A DNA stretch of 32,653 nt from contig JADFXM010000070.1 of assembly GCA_015233565.1 (NCBI GenBank), positions 1 through 32,653 on the forward strand. The letters are read 5' to 3'. The position numbers and the translations under genes are program-made. This document shows positions 16,754 through 24,659 of the stretch, in pieces. Source of the DNA: Candidatus Rifleibacteriota bacterium (GTDB taxonomy: Bacteria; Muiribacteriota; Ozemobacteria; Ozemobacterales; Ozemobacteraceae). How positions within the stretch are numbered: position 1 is the stretch's first letter; each line of letters starts with the position of its first letter. The notes beneath the pieces are model-generated. The model saw nothing but the letters and a program-made list of their open reading frames with translations, had not been told where the DNA came from and did not search any database.

Positions 16754-18160
16754 ATGAAAAGCAAAACTCAGAATAACAAAGGTCTTCCTTTTTCCCCTTT
16801 AATTGTTGTTATTGAAGATGAACAAGATTTTTCTCTTGCGTTGAAAAGACAACTTCCACGTTTGGGCTACAACGTAAAAATTTTCGCCAGTAGCGAGGAA
16901 GCAGCAAATGAGCCAGATCTATTAAATGCTTCCTGCATTCTTCTTGACGTCTTTCTTCCGGGGCGAAATGGGATAGAAGCACTATCATCTTTGCGAAAAC
17001 ATAGTTTTTGTCCACCGGTTATTGTGATCACCGATCATGGTTCGATTGAAGTTGCAATTGAGGCTATGAAGTGTGGTGCATGGGATTTCCTTCAAAAACC
17101 CATAAAATTCGATGTTTTGAATTTCAGTATCAAGCGGGCGGTGGAGCATCATTTTCTTAATCAGTGTCTCAACCAGATGCAACAACAGGCCACTGGAAAT
17201 GATTTCACAGTTTTTGAAGGAATGGTTGGCTCCTCGCCACAGATGCAAAGGATATTTCGAGAAATCAAACTTTATGCGCCAACGGAAAGCCCAGTATTAA
17301 TTATCGGCGAAACTGGTACGGGCAAAGAACTTGTAGCAAGGGCCGTTCATACCCACTCGAAACAAGCCCAGGGAGCACTTGTAGCATTGAATATGGGAGG
17401 GATGTTGGAAGGTCTTATTGGTTCTGAATTATTTGGCCACGAACGAGGAGCGTTTACCGGTGCCATCCATGAGCGAAAAGGCTGCTTTGAACTTGCCAAA
17501 GGTGGTACAATTTTTCTGGACGAGATCTCCAATCTTCCCCTCCAAGGCCAGGCAAAATTGCTTCGAGTTCTTGAAACCGGAGAATACAAACGAATTGGAA
17601 GCGAGCGACAACTCCAAACAGATGCTCGAATAATTGCAGCAACCAATCATCGCCTTGAAGAACTGGTTCGAAAAGGACAATTTCGCGAAGATCTCCTTTT
17701 CCGTCTCAACGCTTTGCAATTACAACTTCCACCCTTAAGAGAGCGTCTTGACGATCTCCCGGAGCTCATAGTTTACTACGTTAATCATTTCTGCCGAAAA
17801 TTGGGGCGCAAACCTCCAACTTTTTACCCGACAGTTTTAGCGGCCCTTCGATCTTATAATTGGCCAGGAAACATTAGAGAATTGCGACATTCCATTGAGC
17901 ACTTGCTGCTTACCAATCCGGGCGATTCCATACAAAATTGGTTTCCCCCGCACCTTATTTCTAATAATTTTTCCCAAGAGAAAATTAGTCTTCGCGACAA
18001 AGTGAAGGCCCTAGAGGTTAGTGAAATCCGCCAAGCGCTAGCGAGCTCGCGCGGGAATACTTCAACTGCGGCCAAAAAACTCGGACTTCCTCGTCCAACT
18101 CTTATCGACAAGATGAAAAAATACAGAATTCAACCTACCGCAAGAATTCAGGAGAAGTAG
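16754..18160 (+). CDS. Sigma-54-dependent response regulator (NtrC family)
   Basis: 468 residues with the full NtrC layout. The receiver domain (~15-130) has acidic residues E21-D22, phospho-acceptor D65 (CILLDVFLPG), T93 and K115 (FLQKP). The AAA+ domain (~157-380) has Walker A GETGTGKE (185-192), the sigma-54-contacting GAFTGA (232-237), Walker B GTIFLDE (251-257) and REDLLFRL with the arginine finger. A C-terminal Fis-type helix-turn-helix (~423-460) includes NTSTAAKKLGLPRPTLIDKM. It should bind upstream sites and open sigma-54 promoters with ATP after phosphorylation. No histidine kinase is in the window, so the partner lies elsewhere. Its divergent position beside a near-consensus sigma-54 promoter makes the NHL lipoprotein operon the obvious target. 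No strong Shine-Dalgarno is seen before the ATG. A MITE begins six bases after its TAG. Confidence 0.95.
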   Translation: MKSKTQNNKGLPFSPLIVVIEDEQDFSLALKRQLPRLGYNVKIFASSEEAANEPDLLNASCILLDVFLPGRNGIEALSSLRKHSFCPPVIVITDHGSIEVAIEAMKCGAWDFLQKPIKFDVLNFSIKRAVEHHFLNQCLNQMQQQATGNDFTVFEGMVGSSPQMQRIFREIKLYAPTESPVLIIGETGTGKELVARAVHTHSKQAQGALVALNMGGMLEGLIGSELFGHERGAFTGAIHERKGCFELAKGGTIFLDEISNLPLQGQAKLLRVLETGEYKRIGSERQLQTDARIIAATNHRLEELVRKGQFREDLLFRLNALQLQLPPLRERLDDLPELIVYYVNHFCRKLGRKPPTFYPTVLAALRSYNWPGNIRELRHSIEHLLLTNPGDSIQNWFPPHLISNNFSQEKISLRDKVKALEVSEIRQALASSRGNTSTAAKKLGLPRPTLIDKMKKYRIQPTARIQEK

Positions 18161-18161
18161 A

Positions 18162-18269
18162 ATGAGTGGTAACACCGGTCATTTTCTGACCCACTTCAGG
18201 AAAAAAGCTGACCCACCAAAAGCAAAAGCAGCAGCTAAAGGAAAAGCTTGGATTGAAGAGGAAGGCTAA
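18162..18269 (+). CDS. 35-residue ORF created by the MITE insertion
   Basis: An ATG in the left target-site copy, with the native AGGAGAAG eight bases upstream at the end of the regulator gene, opens a 35-codon frame (MSGNTGHFLTHFRKKADPPK...) that runs into the MITE and stops at 18269. The peptide is basic and Lys/Ala-rich. It is probably an accidental product rather than a gene, but the ribosome site is good, so it may be translated. Confidence 0.2.
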   Translation: MSGNTGHFLTHFRKKADPPKAKAAAKGKAWIEEEG

Positions 18270-18340
18270 GGTTGCCCCAGGCCAAAAGAGTGGATCAATT
18301 TTCACCGGATAGAAGGGTCAGTTTTAAACCGGTGTTACCA
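18167..18340. mobile_element. 174-bp MITE, IS21-like ends, with 9-bp target duplication
   Basis: Perfect 13-bp terminal inverted repeats TGGTAACACCGGT / ACCGGTGTTACCA extend inward through a shared CTGACCC. Identical TAGAATGAG copies flank the element (18158-18166 and 18341-18349). Subterminal repeats GGATCAATTTTCACCGG and GGGTCAGTTTTAAACCGG at the right end, and CTGACCCAC-type repeats at the left, resemble IS21-family ends. It has no transposase, so it depends on one in trans. The intact ends and target duplication suggest fairly recent insertion. A 9-bp duplication is unusual for IS21, so the family is inferred from the repeats. Confidence 0.8.
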
Positions 18341-18344
18341 TAGA

Positions 18345-18593
18345 ATGAGCGATCAAGCCTTGCCGAACTTTAAATATTGCATCCTAAATTCCCAGCAGAA
18401 TTTTAACCAACACATAATTCTAAATAAAGCAAACGAAAGGGGTCTTACGTTTCTGGAACCGTCTATTCAGCTTCTGAGGCTGATTCTCGCAAAAATTAAG
18501 AGGCTAGCCCCGAAACTTCTGTTTGACCGTCAACATCAAGAAGGCACTCAATTGAAGTGCATCCAAAGATGCTTCCTCCGTTCTCTTTACTAA
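18345..18593 (+). CDS. Hypothetical 82-residue ORF, perhaps uncoupled by the MITE
   Basis: MSDQALPNFKYCILNSQQNF... with no recognised domain, basic in its second half. Removing the MITE and one target copy puts this ATG two bases after the regulator's TAG and behind AGGAGAAG, the arrangement of a translationally coupled second gene. With the MITE in place it has no ribosome site, so it may now be silent. It could also be chance open sequence. The following 260 bp (18594-18855) hold nothing recognisable. Confidence 0.25.
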   Translation: MSDQALPNFKYCILNSQQNFNQHIILNKANERGLTFLEPSIQLLRLILAKIKRLAPKLLFDRQHQEGTQLKCIQRCFLRSLY

Positions 18594-18855
18594 ATTCTTT
18601 CATCAACTGCTCTGTTTCAAATAAGACCGCCGGACCCTAAAACTCTTTATGAAACTCTTGAATTTGGAAAAGTGGATCTGAATAGTAAATTGGTTACCTC
18701 ACATTGTCTAATTGGAATTGGTATTAGGTGCTCTAAATTCAAAATGAAGTGACCAAAAATCAGCTCTTGACTTGGCAACCGAAGTGTGTTGTTGTTGACC
18801 ATATGAAAATTGCAACCCTATTTTAAAGCGCGTTTGTGTGGAATCGGAGTAAAAG

Positions 18856-20940
18856 TTGGGCTTGAAAAATTTTGGGTTTTTCATGACAACTCAGGGCAAA
18901 GCATTTCCATTGGCTATGGAAGATTTACAGGGAAACCAAATAAACCAGGTTGATCGAAAAGACAGAGAATTTTCTGGCTTATCAGATGATTCACTGAATT
19001 CTCTCTGTGTCCGAGTTTCGTTATGGTTGTTTCTTGCCTTGCTTTCAGTGCATATCATGTTTACGCGCTGTCATTTTATTTCAACTGACGAAATAAGAGT
19101 CTATCAGCAGACTCGCTCCCTATGGGTTTATGGAGATCTTTCAACAAAGTGTACAGACTGTATCCGTGGGCGCGACAACAGACGCTTTTGCACTTCCGGA
19201 ACCGGTCAATCACTGCTTGCCTTGCCGTTGTTCGGGATGGGTCGTTTGGTCAACCTTGGGTTGCAGGAATCTGGTCTTTCGCAATGGACAAGGTTTTTTA
19301 GCGGAAGAGATCGTATAATTGGAATAGACCAGTGGGGTGGGGAAGTTGAAATCTTTTTTTGTGCGCTCCTGAACGCTTTTTTAATTCCTATCTTAGGCGT
19401 TATATTTTTTGTCTTTTCCATTCGAGCGGGAGTGTCACCTAAAACCTCATTCTGGAGTGCAGTCTTTTTTTGTCTTACCACTTATCCCGCGGGGCAGAGT
19501 TCGGGTTTTTTCCTTCACACAGCGGAATCTCTTTTTCTGACTTGGAGTTTTTATTTGCTTTTTTCCGATTCAAAGTCCCCATCGTTGTTTTCAAGAATTT
19601 TCGCAGGGTTTGCAGCCTCAATGATGATTCTATGCAGATTTCAATCGGGAATTGCCCTTCCAGGGCTTGCAATTTACCATTTGGTGACCGTCTGGCTTCG
19701 CCGTCCTGAAAATTCTGATTTGAAGACAACCGTGAAGTGGTATTTCATTCAGGTATTTCCTTTCTTTCTGATGCTTCTTTTTGGTCTTACGCTTGTTTAT
19801 GCTGACAAGATTTATAAAATCGGGTTGGGACCAGATTCAGTTGTTGAAGCCGTTCAACGGGTCACCAGATCAATGGAGAGACCTCTGAATAACTCTTTGT
19901 CTGTTGGTTTGAAGGGTTTTCTTATAAGTCCAGGCCTGAGCGTTTTTCTGTATACTCCTTTGCTTCTTTTGTTTCCATGGCTGTTCAGGGAAGGATTATC
20001 AAGTCAGAGAGTGGAAACCGGGTTTATCGCGTTTCAATTTCTCGTTTACCTGTTTGTTTGTTCAAAGCTGGATGCATGGCATGGAATGTGGGCTTACGGT
20101 CCCAGATACCTGACAGCCCCTGTTTCTCTTGTTATGCTACTTCTTCCGCTTTGGATCGAGCGAGCGAAAATGTCCCCACGAATCATTCGGACTGCAGTGG
20201 GTATTCTCGTCTTTGCAGGTTTATTGATGCAAATTTCTAGCTGGGCTGTCAACTTCTATTATGTGGCTTGGATAGAAAAATATCTTGATTACAAACCCAT
20301 GTTCAGCTATTTGTTTGTTCCCAGCATGTCGCCAATTCTGGCTCATTTCAGAGCTTTATTCGCATGGGATTATCGGGTGGACATGTGGCTGGTCAACGCA
20401 TTCAGAGGCTATGGGTTCAAATCGATGATCATCGCGGCTTTTCCCTTTTTATGTCTCATGTTCTTTTCTTTGTACAGATTAAAAATTATCTTCAACTGTG
20501 TGGAAATGCAAAAAAAGAAATTGGAAAATCCTGATTTTCTGCCTCTTTTCAGGATCATGGTTCTGATTTATTGCATGATTCTTGTTTTTACCGGCGCAAT
20601 CTGGCTTCTTGATCCCGAAAGTTCTTTTCCTAAAATTCTTGCAAATCCAGACTCAACCAGCACAGAGCAGGAAATGTTTATGATGGAGGGATTTAAGGAG
20701 GCTTTCAAAAAGAACAACTTAACAAAGGCATTGGAGGCCTTTAAAAATGTCCTCAAGCTTAACCCATATCATGACAAGGCATATACCGAGGCTGCCACGA
20801 TTCTGAAAGCCCTTGGCCGGCGCAAAGAAGCGCTTAACTATCTCGAACGCGCTCTTGACCTTAAAGACCGAACTATGGACATTAAAGAAGCTAATCAGAT
20901 ACGGACCCAATTGGCGGCTTGGCGCAAAGAAAGCCACTAA
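18856..20940 (+). CDS. GT-C-type membrane glycosyltransferase-like protein with C-terminal TPR
   Basis: 694 residues. A short cytoplasmic lead is followed by about ten or more hydrophobic helices starting at ~55 (LWLFLALLSVHIMF). The first outward loop carries TDE (ISTDEIRVYQ), matching the acidic motif of the GT-C fold in GT39/ArnT/RgtA-type enzymes. WHGMWAYGPRYLTAP near the middle matches their W-GPRY element. These use lipid-linked sugars at the outer face of the membrane. The last ~90 residues form two tetratricopeptide-like repeats (EAFKNVLKLNPYHDKAYTEA, then EALNYLERALDL). The start is TTG, with GGAG six bases upstream; ATG at 18883 lacks a site. The gene leads a plus-strand set with the two glycosyltransferases downstream. 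Acceptor and sugar are unknown. Confidence 0.75.
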   Translation: MGLKNFGFFMTTQGKAFPLAMEDLQGNQINQVDRKDREFSGLSDDSLNSLCVRVSLWLFLALLSVHIMFTRCHFISTDEIRVYQQTRSLWVYGDLSTKCTDCIRGRDNRRFCTSGTGQSLLALPLFGMGRLVNLGLQESGLSQWTRFFSGRDRIIGIDQWGGEVEIFFCALLNAFLIPILGVIFFVFSIRAGVSPKTSFWSAVFFCLTTYPAGQSSGFFLHTAESLFLTWSFYLLFSDSKSPSLFSRIFAGFAASMMILCRFQSGIALPGLAIYHLVTVWLRRPENSDLKTTVKWYFIQVFPFFLMLLFGLTLVYADKIYKIGLGPDSVVEAVQRVTRSMERPLNNSLSVGLKGFLISPGLSVFLYTPLLLLFPWLFREGLSSQRVETGFIAFQFLVYLFVCSKLDAWHGMWAYGPRYLTAPVSLVMLLLPLWIERAKMSPRIIRTAVGILVFAGLLMQISSWAVNFYYVAWIEKYLDYKPMFSYLFVPSMSPILAHFRALFAWDYRVDMWLVNAFRGYGFKSMIIAAFPFLCLMFFSLYRLKIIFNCVEMQKKKLENPDFLPLFRIMVLIYCMILVFTGAIWLLDPESSFPKILANPDSTSTEQEMFMMEGFKEAFKKNNLTKALEAFKNVLKLNPYHDKAYTEAATILKALGRRKEALNYLERALDLKDRTMDIKEANQIRTQLAAWRKESH

Positions 20941-21022
20941 AAAGAGCAACAATTTTTTTCCAGAGATGAAATGATAAATAATTGCGAGGATAAACGATTT
21001 ATGAAGACAATCGTCAGAAAAT

Positions 21023-21985
21023 ATGCAAAATAGAAATTCAGAAAATCGTGTTTCGGTTGTTATACCGACTTTCAATCGTTTGGAATACCTAATAGACGCT
21101 CTTCGCTCAGTTTTCTTCCAGACCCATCCAGTTTTTGAGGTTTTGATAATCAACAATGGGGCCCCTGAAAACGCAGAAAAAGCGATTGAGGTTTTTCCAG
21201 AGTGTTGTTCTCAAGTAAAGCTTTTCTCTCTTCATGAGAATAAGGGCCCGGGATATGCCAGAAACCTTGGAATAGATCAATCCCAGGGTGATTGGATTTT
21301 ATTTCTGGACGATGATGATCTTCTTGCACCTGATTTTATTGAGACTTCTCTGAATTCTTTTTTTGAGCAGGAGCCCGTTGACTTCATTCTGGGAAGAGCC
21401 CTTCCATTCGAATCCGCCTCTCCCATTCGCGTTGTGGGAATTCCTCATGGAATCATAAATCTTAAAAGATTTAAGAAATCTCCATTAAGGACTTTTTTGT
21501 ACAATGGTTTTGCGACTCACTGTTGTGTGACAAGAAAAACGGCGATAGGTAAACTTCGTTTCAGAGAAGAGCTTTGGGCTGGAGAGGACACATTATTCTG
21601 GTATGAATTTCTAAAAAAGAAACCACGGATTGCAGTGAATGAAAATGGATGGTCTGCCGTTCGTATTCATTCCGGGAAGCTTTCACTGAAACAATCTGCG
21701 CTGGAGGTCGGAGAATTTTCGTCTCACTCCATTCATGAAATCTGGCTGGAAATAAGAAAATCGCTCAGTAAAGAACCTGAATGGCTTCATTTTCTGATAC
21801 GTAATTCCATCCGATTCATGCATCATCGTATTAAAGAAAAGAGAACCTTATACAGTCTTCTTGCACCGCTTTTAGAAGACCCTGGATTTGGGGCAAGGTT
21901 CTATGCTTATCGTCTCGAGCGATTCATATGGCACATTGGTTCCTTCGCTTTCAATCTGCGAACGAAGTTCCCTGGTGAAGAATGA
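21023..21985 (+). CDS. Family 2 (GT-A) glycosyltransferase
   Basis: 320 residues. The GT2 opening VSVVIPTFNRLEYLIDALRS (10-29) is followed by GPGYARNLGIDQSQGDWILF and the metal/UDP-sugar-binding DDDD (96-99, FLDDDDLL). The second half has an EELWAGEDTLFW segment and an RIHSGKLSLK tail. It should transfer a sugar from a nucleotide donor in the cytoplasm to a growing glycan or lipid carrier. The C-terminal half resembles the second half of the GT32-GT2 fusion at 24660-26411 (EELWTGDDLMLW, RFHSGNLHAK), so the two are paralogues. It overlaps the next gene by four bases (ATGA), a sign of coupling. Its own ribosome site is weak. Confidence 0.93.
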   Translation: MQNRNSENRVSVVIPTFNRLEYLIDALRSVFFQTHPVFEVLIINNGAPENAEKAIEVFPECCSQVKLFSLHENKGPGYARNLGIDQSQGDWILFLDDDDLLAPDFIETSLNSFFEQEPVDFILGRALPFESASPIRVVGIPHGIINLKRFKKSPLRTFLYNGFATHCCVTRKTAIGKLRFREELWAGEDTLFWYEFLKKKPRIAVNENGWSAVRIHSGKLSLKQSALEVGEFSSHSIHEIWLEIRKSLSKEPEWLHFLIRNSIRFMHHRIKEKRTLYSLLAPLLEDPGFGARFYAYRLERFIWHIGSFAFNLRTKFPGEE

Positions 21986-23229
21986 AACCACGTCTTCTTT
22001 ATGTTTCACCTGTGATACCATTCCCAACAGGGAATGGCAGGAAAATGCGCTCATTTTTCCAACTTCAATTTCTTAGAAGGTTTTTCCACCTTACATTGCT
22101 TGTAGTCAGCATTGATAACGATGATACCAAAATAAAAGCCCTACAGCTTGAGAATTGCTGTGACAGTTTTTTTTATGTATATGGCCCCAGATTCACTTTT
22201 TTGGGAAAAAAAACATACAATTTTTTAATGAGAACCACCGGAGGCGCGATTTGGAGGTTTTTAAGTTCTTTTTTTGAGTTTTCTGTTTTTGAAAAAGCTT
22301 CCCCTGAAAGACTAGTGAAGCTTCTTGGCCCCGTTTTAGAAGCCTCTTTTGATTTTGTACAAGTATTCAGATTTTACATGACGCCGGTGGCGTTTGCCCT
22401 CCGGCAGGGCGGAATAAAATGTCCGTTCTTTCTTGACATGGATGACTTTGAATCGGAAACACGGCTTTCAATCGCCAGGCTGTACCGTTTAAACGGAATG
22501 ATCTTCAAATCACGAATTATGCATAGAGAAGCGAAGGCTTATTTTCAGGCTGAAACAGAGATGCTCCCATTCTATGATAAAATTTTCACCTGTTCTGAAA
22601 TGGATGGAAGAAAACTTGAAAAACGTTTTTCTTCTCTAAATCTGGCGGTTCTGCCCAACACTGTAGCTATCCCCAAAAAAATTTCCAACAACCCCTCACA
22701 ATTGGTTTGTTCACTGTTTTTTGTCGGAACGATGGACTATTTTCCCAATTTCGACGCTTTGAATTATTTCGCTGAGTGGATTCTTCCGGAATTAAGAAAA
22801 GCTCGTGGAATTCGATGGAAACTTGAAATTGTCGGTATGCTTCCCCGCCGATCCTGGGTGGAGAAGTTTAAAAAATATCCTGAAATGCGATTTTTAGGAT
22901 ATGTGGAAGACCTTTCAGCAAAGTACAGTTCTGCTCATGCGGCAATCGTTCCGATAAGAGGTGGTGGAGGAACCCGGATAAAGATTCTGGAAGCTTTTGC
23001 GCACAGGGTTCCGGTTGTTTCGACGACAATTGGAATAAGCGGAATACTTGCTCAAAATGGGGTTCATGCCTTTATTGCGGATGATCCGGTAGAATTCGCT
23101 GGGGCTTGCGTTAATATCTTTCTGAATAGTTCACTGGCAAAGAAAATCGCTCAAAATGCTTTTGAGCTAGTCAGTGAGAAATATAATGCTGATAACGCTT
23201 GCTCTGTTCTTGCGCCTGTAAATGTTTGA
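21982..23229 (+). CDS. GT4-type (GT-B) glycosyltransferase
   Basis: 415 residues. The N-terminal Rossmann half begins RLLYVSPVIPFPTGNGRKMR, the usual acceptor-side opening. The C-terminal donor half has FVGTMDYFPNFDALNYF, WKLEIVGMLPR, FLGYVEDLSAKYSSAHAAIV and GGGTRIKILEAFAHRVPVVST, where the ExxxxxxPVV-type segment binds the nucleotide sugar. A retaining mechanism is usual for the family. The ATG overlaps the stop of the preceding GT2 by four bases, so the two are co-translated. The gene ends 59 bp from the convergent GT4 on the other strand; no clear terminator is seen in that gap. Confidence 0.93.
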   Translation: MKPRLLYVSPVIPFPTGNGRKMRSFFQLQFLRRFFHLTLLVVSIDNDDTKIKALQLENCCDSFFYVYGPRFTFLGKKTYNFLMRTTGGAIWRFLSSFFEFSVFEKASPERLVKLLGPVLEASFDFVQVFRFYMTPVAFALRQGGIKCPFFLDMDDFESETRLSIARLYRLNGMIFKSRIMHREAKAYFQAETEMLPFYDKIFTCSEMDGRKLEKRFSSLNLAVLPNTVAIPKKISNNPSQLVCSLFFVGTMDYFPNFDALNYFAEWILPELRKARGIRWKLEIVGMLPRRSWVEKFKKYPEMRFLGYVEDLSAKYSSAHAAIVPIRGGGGTRIKILEAFAHRVPVVSTTIGISGILAQNGVHAFIADDPVEFAGACVNIFLNSSLAKKIAQNAFELVSEKYNADNACSVLAPVNV

Positions 23230-23288
23230 GCCAACTTTCCCTATCAAAATGAAAAATCCTTAGAATTCGAAATTCATACGTTTTTTCT

Positions 23289-24455
23289 TCAGCAGGGCTC
23301 ATTTATGAAATTCAGAAATTTCTCGGTAATTTTTTCGGTTACGAAGTCCTTTTCGACCCTGGTTTTTAATTTTTTCCCCCTTTCTTTGCTTTTTGAGGGA
23401 TAAAAATAAACATATCTCATCAGGTCGATTGCATGGTTCAGATCGGGAAAAGCCCAAAAGTGACCCTGCATATTTTTTCTATCCCAGGGGTTAGGGGTCA
23501 TTTGCCCCAATCGGCAATTTATCAGAAAGGAATTTTCCTGGTCAAGAAAATCGAGGTAAGCCCCATAATTAGTTGCAATCACAGGTTTTCCATAGAAGCC
23601 GGATTCGTAAATTCCCATTCCGAAGCCCTCTGCGTGGCTGAGTGAAACATAAGCGTCAGCTCTGGAATAAAGATATTGCATATATTTCGAAGAAACGTTC
23701 TCGGGAATTACCATAATTTGGGACTTCAATCCATGAAACTTCAATTTTAACAATATTGTCCGCAAGGGCGTGAGGAGATATTTCCGGAATTTCCAGAAAT
23801 CAATAAAATATTTCCCAATGTCTTTGGGTGAAGTTTTTAAAACAAGCATGACATCTTTCTTCCCGGGGAAAGCTTTTACAAAAGCCTCAATAAGTTGTTC
23901 GAGGTTCTTTCTTTTTTCCCAGACAGAAACATTCAAAAAAACAAAAACATCTTTGGGAATCGGGCCACAAAAATCCGATTCTACCCCATGAAATTCCGAA
24001 ATATGCGGGATAACAGAAATCGGACGTTTTACACCCCCTTCTTCGAAAACCCTTTTATTCCATTGACATGGGACAATAATTTTGTCTGACCCGGCCAGAA
24101 TTGGTTTCCATTCATCAGGCAGGTAGTCTGTTTCCCAGACGGTAAAAATGATATTCTGCCTTGTTGGGTCGGAAAGGGCCTGGAAATGTTCAGGAGGCGT
24201 TTGAATAATCCGATGAGAATGAGTCTCATCAAGCTCTTTTGAAAAAAGGAAAGTTTCAAGCTCTTTGGGAATGATTTTTTTAAATTCCTCGGTTATCCCA
24301 AATTCAGTTTTTTCCTTATTTAAAATAGTTTCCCAGGCAATTCTTTTTTCCTTTTTGGAAAGGTGATAAAGATAGGTAAGAGCAATCATGCCATAACTCA
24401 TTGTTTGGCCAAAAGAAAAATATTTCAGCCCGCGGAATTCATGGTGTCTCTCCAT
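23289..24455 (-). CDS. GT4 glycosyltransferase, YVSF-type subfamily
   Basis: 388 residues. The N-terminus (RGLKYFSFGQTMSYG...) and FTVWETDYLPDEWKPIL, IVPCQWNKRVFEEGGV, PHISEFHG identify the same subfamily as the gene at 29669-30796. The donor domain has NVSVWEKRKNLEQLIEAF, MLVLKTSPKD, ADAYVSLSHAEGFGMGIYESG and GKPVIATNYGAYLDF, typical of the GT4 phosphate- and sugar-contacting loops. Low G+C here, unlike its relatives downstream in the G+C-richer block, suggests it belongs to the resident genome and the others arrived later. A 204-bp gap (24456-24659) separates it from the next gene upstream and contains nothing clear. Confidence 0.9.
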   Translation of the reverse strand: MERHHEFRGLKYFSFGQTMSYGMIALTYLYHLSKKEKRIAWETILNKEKTEFGITEEFKKIIPKELETFLFSKELDETHSHRIIQTPPEHFQALSDPTRQNIIFTVWETDYLPDEWKPILAGSDKIIVPCQWNKRVFEEGGVKRPISVIPHISEFHGVESDFCGPIPKDVFVFLNVSVWEKRKNLEQLIEAFVKAFPGKKDVMLVLKTSPKDIGKYFIDFWKFRKYLLTPLRTILLKLKFHGLKSQIMVIPENVSSKYMQYLYSRADAYVSLSHAEGFGMGIYESGFYGKPVIATNYGAYLDFLDQENSFLINCRLGQMTPNPWDRKNMQGHFWAFPDLNHAIDLMRYVYFYPSKSKERGKKLKTRVEKDFVTEKITEKFLNFINEPC

Positions 24456-24659
24456 CTTCTGTTCTTAATTTCCAAGTGAAGTCATTTAAACAAAAATTTT
24501 GTAAACTGAACTAATCTGAATTAGTATATCAAAGTTTGGGAAATTTTTAGAAAAAAATTTAGGGTTTTCAAAGAAACTCAGAGCAAAGCGTTTGAGGCTG
24601 TCGGGTCCCTGTCGGGGAAGGTGTCACGGGTGAAATATACAGTAGCTTTGGCCGAGCCT

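Noticed and set aside
24500..24540. ACTAAT-CTGA-ATTAGT as a terminator
   Set aside because: Weak 6-bp AT-rich stem without a following T-run; not distinguishable from chance in this AT-rich DNA.
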